From: Bacteroidota bacterium
GTDB lineage: Bacteria > Bacteroidota > Bacteroidia > Bacteroidales > VadinHA17
Length of the DNA stretch: 21,733 nucleotides
Assembly (NCBI GenBank): GCA_030631445.1
Contig: DAOVLD010000003.1
Span: forward strand, 1-21,733
Direction: 5' to 3'
A program made the translations under genes and the position numbers. Under the pieces are notes generated by a model that saw only the letters and a list, made by a program, of their open reading frames with translations, had not been told where the DNA came from and made no database searches. Positions 17,481 through 21,733 of the stretch are shown here, in pieces (position 1 is the stretch's first letter; each line of letters starts with the position of its first letter).

Positions 17481-17500
17481 TTATAATTTATTAATTATAA
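17481..17500. repeat. AT-only inverted repeat between rpmJ and rpsM
   Basis: Arms TTATAATT (17481-17488) and AATTATAA (17493-17500) flank TATT and are followed by GTTTTT just before the rpsM ATG. As RNA it would form an 8-pair A-U stem, too weak for an efficient terminator on its own. It sits at the junction between the spc and alpha blocks. Confidence 0.4.
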
Positions 17501-17506
17501 GTTTTT

Positions 17507-17884
17507 ATGGCAAGAATAGTAGGAGTTGATTTACCAAATGAAAAAAGAGGAGAAATAGGTTTAACCTATATCTACGGTATTGGAAAAAGTAATGCAGGTA
17601 AAATCCTCGATAAAGCTGGAATAGACCGGGATATAAAAGTTAAGGATTGGTCTGATGACCAGCTTAATGTAATAAGAAAGATTCTGAATGATGAATACAA
17701 GCTTGAAGGAGAGTTGCGTTCGGAAATGCAGATGAATATTAAGCGATTAATGGATATTGGCAGTTATCGTGGTATTCGTCATCGTACAGGAATGCCTGTA
17801 AGAGGTCAAGGCACAAAAAACAATGCCAGAACCCGTAAAGGCAGAAGGAAAACTATTGCTAATAAAAAGAAAGCTACAAAATAG
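17507..17884 (+). CDS. rpsM: 30S ribosomal protein S13
   Basis: S13, 125 residues, lies in the 30S head, touches P-site tRNA and bridges to L5. The N-terminal helix-two-turn-helix part reads [34 protein letters not shown]. The basic tail has [28 protein letters not shown], the strongest family signature. It opens the alpha block. Confidence 0.98.
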   Translation: MARIVGVDLPNEKRGEIGLTYIYGIGKSNAGKILDKAGIDRDIKVKDWSDDQLNVIRKILNDEYKLEGELRSEMQMNIKRLMDIGSYRGIRHRTGMPVRGQGTKNNARTRKGRRKTIANKKKATK

Positions 17885-17892
17885 ACTAGAAT

Positions 17893-18282
17893 ATGGCTAA
17901 GAAGAAAGGTACTTCACGAAGAAAAGTGGTTAAGGTTGAACCCTACGGGCAAGCCCATATCCACGCTTCATTTAATAATATCATTATCTCTTTAACCAAT
18001 AACTCAGGGCAAGTTATTTCCTGGGCTTCGGCAGGAAAAATGGGATTCAGAGGTTCAAAGAAAAATACCCCTTATGCAGCACAAATGGCAGCTGAGGAAT
18101 GTGCCAAGACGGCTTATGACAATGGTTTAAGAAAAGTGAAGGTGTTTGTAAAAGGTCCTGGCTCCGGAAGAGAATCTGCTATAAGAACTATACATTCAAA
18201 TGGTATTGAGGTAACCGAAATTGTGGATGTTACACCTATGCCACATAACGGATGCAGACCGCCAAAAAGAAGAAGAGTTTAG
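17893..18282 (+). CDS. rpsK: 30S ribosomal protein S11
   Basis: S11, 129 residues, lines the mRNA exit on the 30S platform. Family blocks are [43 protein letters not shown] and [15 protein letters not shown]. The C-terminus [18 protein letters not shown] keeps the N119-G120 pair, whose asparagine turns into isoaspartate in E. coli S11. Spacing to rpsM is 8 bases. Confidence 0.98.
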   Translation: MAKKKGTSRRKVVKVEPYGQAHIHASFNNIIISLTNNSGQVISWASAGKMGFRGSKKNTPYAAQMAAEECAKTAYDNGLRKVKVFVKGPGSGRESAIRTIHSNGIEVTEIVDVTPMPHNGCRPPKRRRV

Positions 18283-18327
18283 TTTATATATATAGGAAAA
18301 CTTAAAATTAAAATAAGAGAAATATAA

Positions 18328-18936
18328 ATGGCAAGATATATCGGACCAAAAACGAAAATTGCAAGAAAATTTGGCGATCCTATTTACGGACCCGATAAGT
18401 ACTTTGAGAAAAAGAACTATCCGCCAGGACACCATGGGGCCAACAAAAGAAGAAGAAAAACTTCTGAATACGGAATCCAGCTGAAAGAAAAACAGAAAGC
18501 CAAATACACTTATGGTGTGTTGGAACGTCAGTTTGCAAAATTGTTTGATAAAGCTTTAAGAAGTAAGGGTGTTACAGGAGAAGTGCTTCTCCAACTGCTT
18601 GAGTCAAGACTAGATAATGTAGTATTTCGTTTAGGCATTGCACCAACCAGAAACGGCGCCCGGCAACTTATATCACATAAACACATAACTGTAAATGGAA
18701 AGGTTTCGAATATTCCATCATTTTTGCTTAAGGCTGGTGATATTGTTGGTGTTCGTGAAAAATCAAAATCTCTTGAGGTAGTGTTAAATTCTCTTGAGAC
18801 TGTGCGATATTCTCACTCATCCTGGCTCGAATGGGATCAGGATCAGTTAGCAGGTAAGTTTTTAAATGTGCCTGAAAGAGAAGATATTCCTGAGAATATC
18901 AAAGAACAATTAATAGTTGAATTATACTCTAAATAA
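18328..18936 (+). CDS. rpsD: 30S ribosomal protein S4 (zinc-free type)
   Basis: S4, 202 residues, is a primary assembly protein of the 30S body and part of the mRNA entry helicase. The N-terminus [22 protein letters not shown] lacks the cysteine cluster of zinc-binding S4. The S4 RNA-binding domain follows ([38 protein letters not shown]). The C-terminus [25 protein letters not shown] is standard. In E. coli S4 represses the alpha operon, but I find no matching pseudoknot evidence by eye. A 45-base A/T-rich gap precedes the gene. Confidence 0.98.
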   Translation: MARYIGPKTKIARKFGDPIYGPDKYFEKKNYPPGHHGANKRRRKTSEYGIQLKEKQKAKYTYGVLERQFAKLFDKALRSKGVTGEVLLQLLESRLDNVVFRLGIAPTRNGARQLISHKHITVNGKVSNIPSFLLKAGDIVGVREKSKSLEVVLNSLETVRYSHSSWLEWDQDQLAGKFLNVPEREDIPENIKEQLIVELYSK

Positions 18937-18955
18937 TATTTTTAAGAATTAATTT

Positions 18956-19948
18956 ATGGCCATACTAGCATTCCAAAAGCCCGATAAAGTAATAATGATT
19001 GAATCGGACGAAAAATTTGGCAAGTTCGAATTTCGTCCTTTAGAACCCGGATATGGGATTACTGTAGGTAATGCCCTAAGAAGAATTCTGCTCTCTTCGC
19101 TTGAAGGGTATGCAATTACTACTGTTAAATTTGATGGTATCGATCACGAATTTTCAACCATAAAGGGTGTTATGGAAGATGTGACCGAAATGGTTCTCAA
19201 CCTAAAACAAATCCGGTTCAAGAAACAGGTTGAAGATATTGATAGCGAGAAGATAATGGTTAATATTTCGGGTAAAAGCGAATTCAAAGCAGGTGATCTT
19301 TCCGAATTCTTAAATAGCTTTGAGGTTCTAAATTCCGATCATGTCATTTGCAGATTAGAACCTGACGTAACACTTCAGATAGAGTTCACAATTAATAAAG
19401 GCAGAGGTTATGTGCCTGCTGAAGAAAATGCACCACCTGAAATGGAATATGGACTAATTGCTCTCGATTCAATATTTACACCTATTATAAATGTAAAATA
19501 TTCCATTGAAAACTATAGGGTAGAGCAAAAGACTGATTATGAAAAGCTTATCTTTGAAATACAAACAGATGGCTCTGTATTTCCAAAAGAAGCACTGAAA
19601 GAAGCAGCAAAAATACTAATCTATCACTTTATGCTTTTCTCTGATGAGAAGATCACTTTAGATACAGATGAAAAATTTGCCAATGAAGAGTTTGATGAGG
19701 AAGTACTTCACATGAGGCAATTGCTTAAAACGAAACTTGTTGACCTCGACCTGTCTGTTCGTGCTCTGAATTGCTTGAAAGCAGCAGAGGTTGAATCCTT
19801 AGGAGAACTTGTTAAGTATAACAAGAATGATTTACTAAAGTTTAGAAACTTTGGAAAAAAATCTCTTACTGAACTTGAAGACCTCTTGAAGTCAATGAAC
19901 CTTAATTTTGGTATGGATACAATTAAATATAAGTTAGATAAGGAATAA
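18956..19948 (+). CDS. rpoA: DNA-directed RNA polymerase alpha subunit
   Basis: This 330-residue subunit scaffolds RNA polymerase assembly and recognises promoter UP elements and activators. The N-terminal domain has [25 protein letters not shown] (27-51). The C-terminal domain follows an acidic linker (about 236-250) and contains [18 protein letters not shown] and [16 protein letters not shown]. Its DNA-contact residues R269, N272, G300, K302 and S303 correspond to E. coli R265, N268, G296, K298 and S299, so UP-element binding should be intact. It lies 19 bases after rpsD and 34 before rplQ. Confidence 0.98.
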   Translation: MAILAFQKPDKVIMIESDEKFGKFEFRPLEPGYGITVGNALRRILLSSLEGYAITTVKFDGIDHEFSTIKGVMEDVTEMVLNLKQIRFKKQVEDIDSEKIMVNISGKSEFKAGDLSEFLNSFEVLNSDHVICRLEPDVTLQIEFTINKGRGYVPAEENAPPEMEYGLIALDSIFTPIINVKYSIENYRVEQKTDYEKLIFEIQTDGSVFPKEALKEAAKILIYHFMLFSDEKITLDTDEKFANEEFDEEVLHMRQLLKTKLVDLDLSVRALNCLKAAEVESLGELVKYNKNDLLKFRNFGKKSLTELEDLLKSMNLNFGMDTIKYKLDKE

Positions 19949-19982
19949 TTATAAAGAATAACTGGTAATCGAATTTTTAGAA

Positions 19983-20606
19983 ATGCGACATCGAAAAGGA
20001 TTTAATCATTTAAGCAGAACAAAACCTCACAGAGAGGCAATGTTTGCAAATATGGCATCATCGTTGATTCTACATAAAAGAATACAAACAACAATAGCTA
20101 AAGCAAAAGCACTTAGAACCTATGTTGAGCCTTTAATTACAAAATCAAAAAGTGATACTACCCATTCAAGAAGGGTAGTATTCAGTTATCTCAGGAATAA
20201 ATATGCAGTTTCAGAATTATTCAGAGAGGTTTCACCGAAAATTGCTGAGAGACCCGGAGGATATACACGGATCTTAAAAACCGGATCCCGTCTTGGAGAT
20301 AATGCAGAATTGTGCATTATTGAGCTGGTTGATTACAATGAAAACCTTTTAACTGCTAAAGAAGATAAAAAAACCAAACGCTCGCGAACCAGACGAGGCG
20401 GAAAAGGAGGTAGTGAAATCCCTAAAGAAATGCCTGAAACTCAAATTGTTGAAGATAAGGAATTGAAAACAGAACCGGACGATAATAATGAAGAGGCAGG
20501 GAAGGAAGAAAAAGAACCGGAAAAAGTCAAAACTGAAGAAAACCTGAAAGCTGAAGAAACAGAAGATGTAAAAGTGGAGAAGAAAAGCGAAAATGATATT
20601 TTATAA
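19983..20606 (+). CDS. rplQ: 50S ribosomal protein L17 with long charged C-terminal extension
   Basis: The first ~118 residues are ordinary L17, a large-subunit protein near the tunnel exit: [45 protein letters not shown], then [31 protein letters not shown]. Bacterial L17 is usually about 120-130 residues, and this one has 207. The extra part is low-complexity: a basic stretch (about 126-142, [18 protein letters not shown]) and then an acidic, glutamate/lysine-rich tail (about 145-207, including [20 protein letters not shown]). Extensions of L17 are known in Bacteroidota, so this is probably a lineage trait rather than a fusion. Coding frame and base use continue smoothly. Confidence 0.96.
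   Translation: MRHRKGFNHLSRTKPHREAMFANMASSLILHKRIQTTIAKAKALRTYVEPLITKSKSDTTHSRRVVFSYLRNKYAVSELFREVSPKIAERPGGYTRILKTGSRLGDNAELCIIELVDYNENLLTAKEDKKTKRSRTRRGGKGGSEIPKEMPETQIVEDKELKTEPDDNNEEAGKEEKEPEKVKTEENLKAEETEDVKVEKKSENDIL

Positions 20607-21733
<1,127 letters not shown>

Overview
The window is the main ribosomal-protein supercluster of a member of the Bacteroidota (Bacteroidetes), plus its flanks. Four things point to the phylum. The gene order runs str-S10-spc-alpha without tuf or adk. The left-edge protein ends in a gliding-motility/type IX secretion C-terminal domain. The promoter-like sites are of the Bacteroidota type (TTG, 18 nt, TAnnTTTG). Shine-Dalgarno sequences are nearly absent in front of highly expressed genes. 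The DNA is AT-rich and coding style is uniform throughout, with no sign of transferred DNA, IS elements, CRISPR, tRNA or rRNA.

Left flank (1-2715): the 3' end of a secreted-protein gene on the + strand (to 214), a short convergent spacer with small repeats, then a complete EF-G paralogue on the - strand (292-2448). This paralogue has altered GTPase motifs. A 267-base divergent control region (2449-2715) follows, with outward-facing promoter candidates for the paralogue and for rpsL and an AT-only inverted repeat between them.

Supercluster (2716-20606, all +): rpsL-rpsG-fusA (str), rpsJ-rplC-rplD-rplW-rplB-rpsS-rplV-rpsC-rplP-rpmC-rpsQ (S10), rplN-rplX-rplE-rpsN-rpsH-rplF-rplR-rpsE-rpmD-rplO-secY-map-infA-rpmJ (spc) and rpsM-rpsK-rpsD-rpoA-rplQ (alpha). 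Gaps are 0-56 bases and three junctions overlap by one base (TAATG). I see no convincing internal promoter or strong terminator, so one very long transcription unit, or a few overlapping ones, is likely. The genes supply ribosomal proteins of both subunits, the translocase EF-G, initiation factor IF-1, the SecY translocon, methionine aminopeptidase and the RNA polymerase alpha subunit.

Right flank (20619-end): the first 371 codons of enolase, 12 bases after rplQ and cut by the window edge.

I found no new multi-gene system. The points most worth a second look are the EF-G paralogue with a non-canonical GTPase centre, divergent from the canonical str operon; the two lone Shine-Dalgarno sites (rplE, rplF) in an otherwise leader-poor operon; and the long basic-then-acidic tail on ribosomal protein L17.
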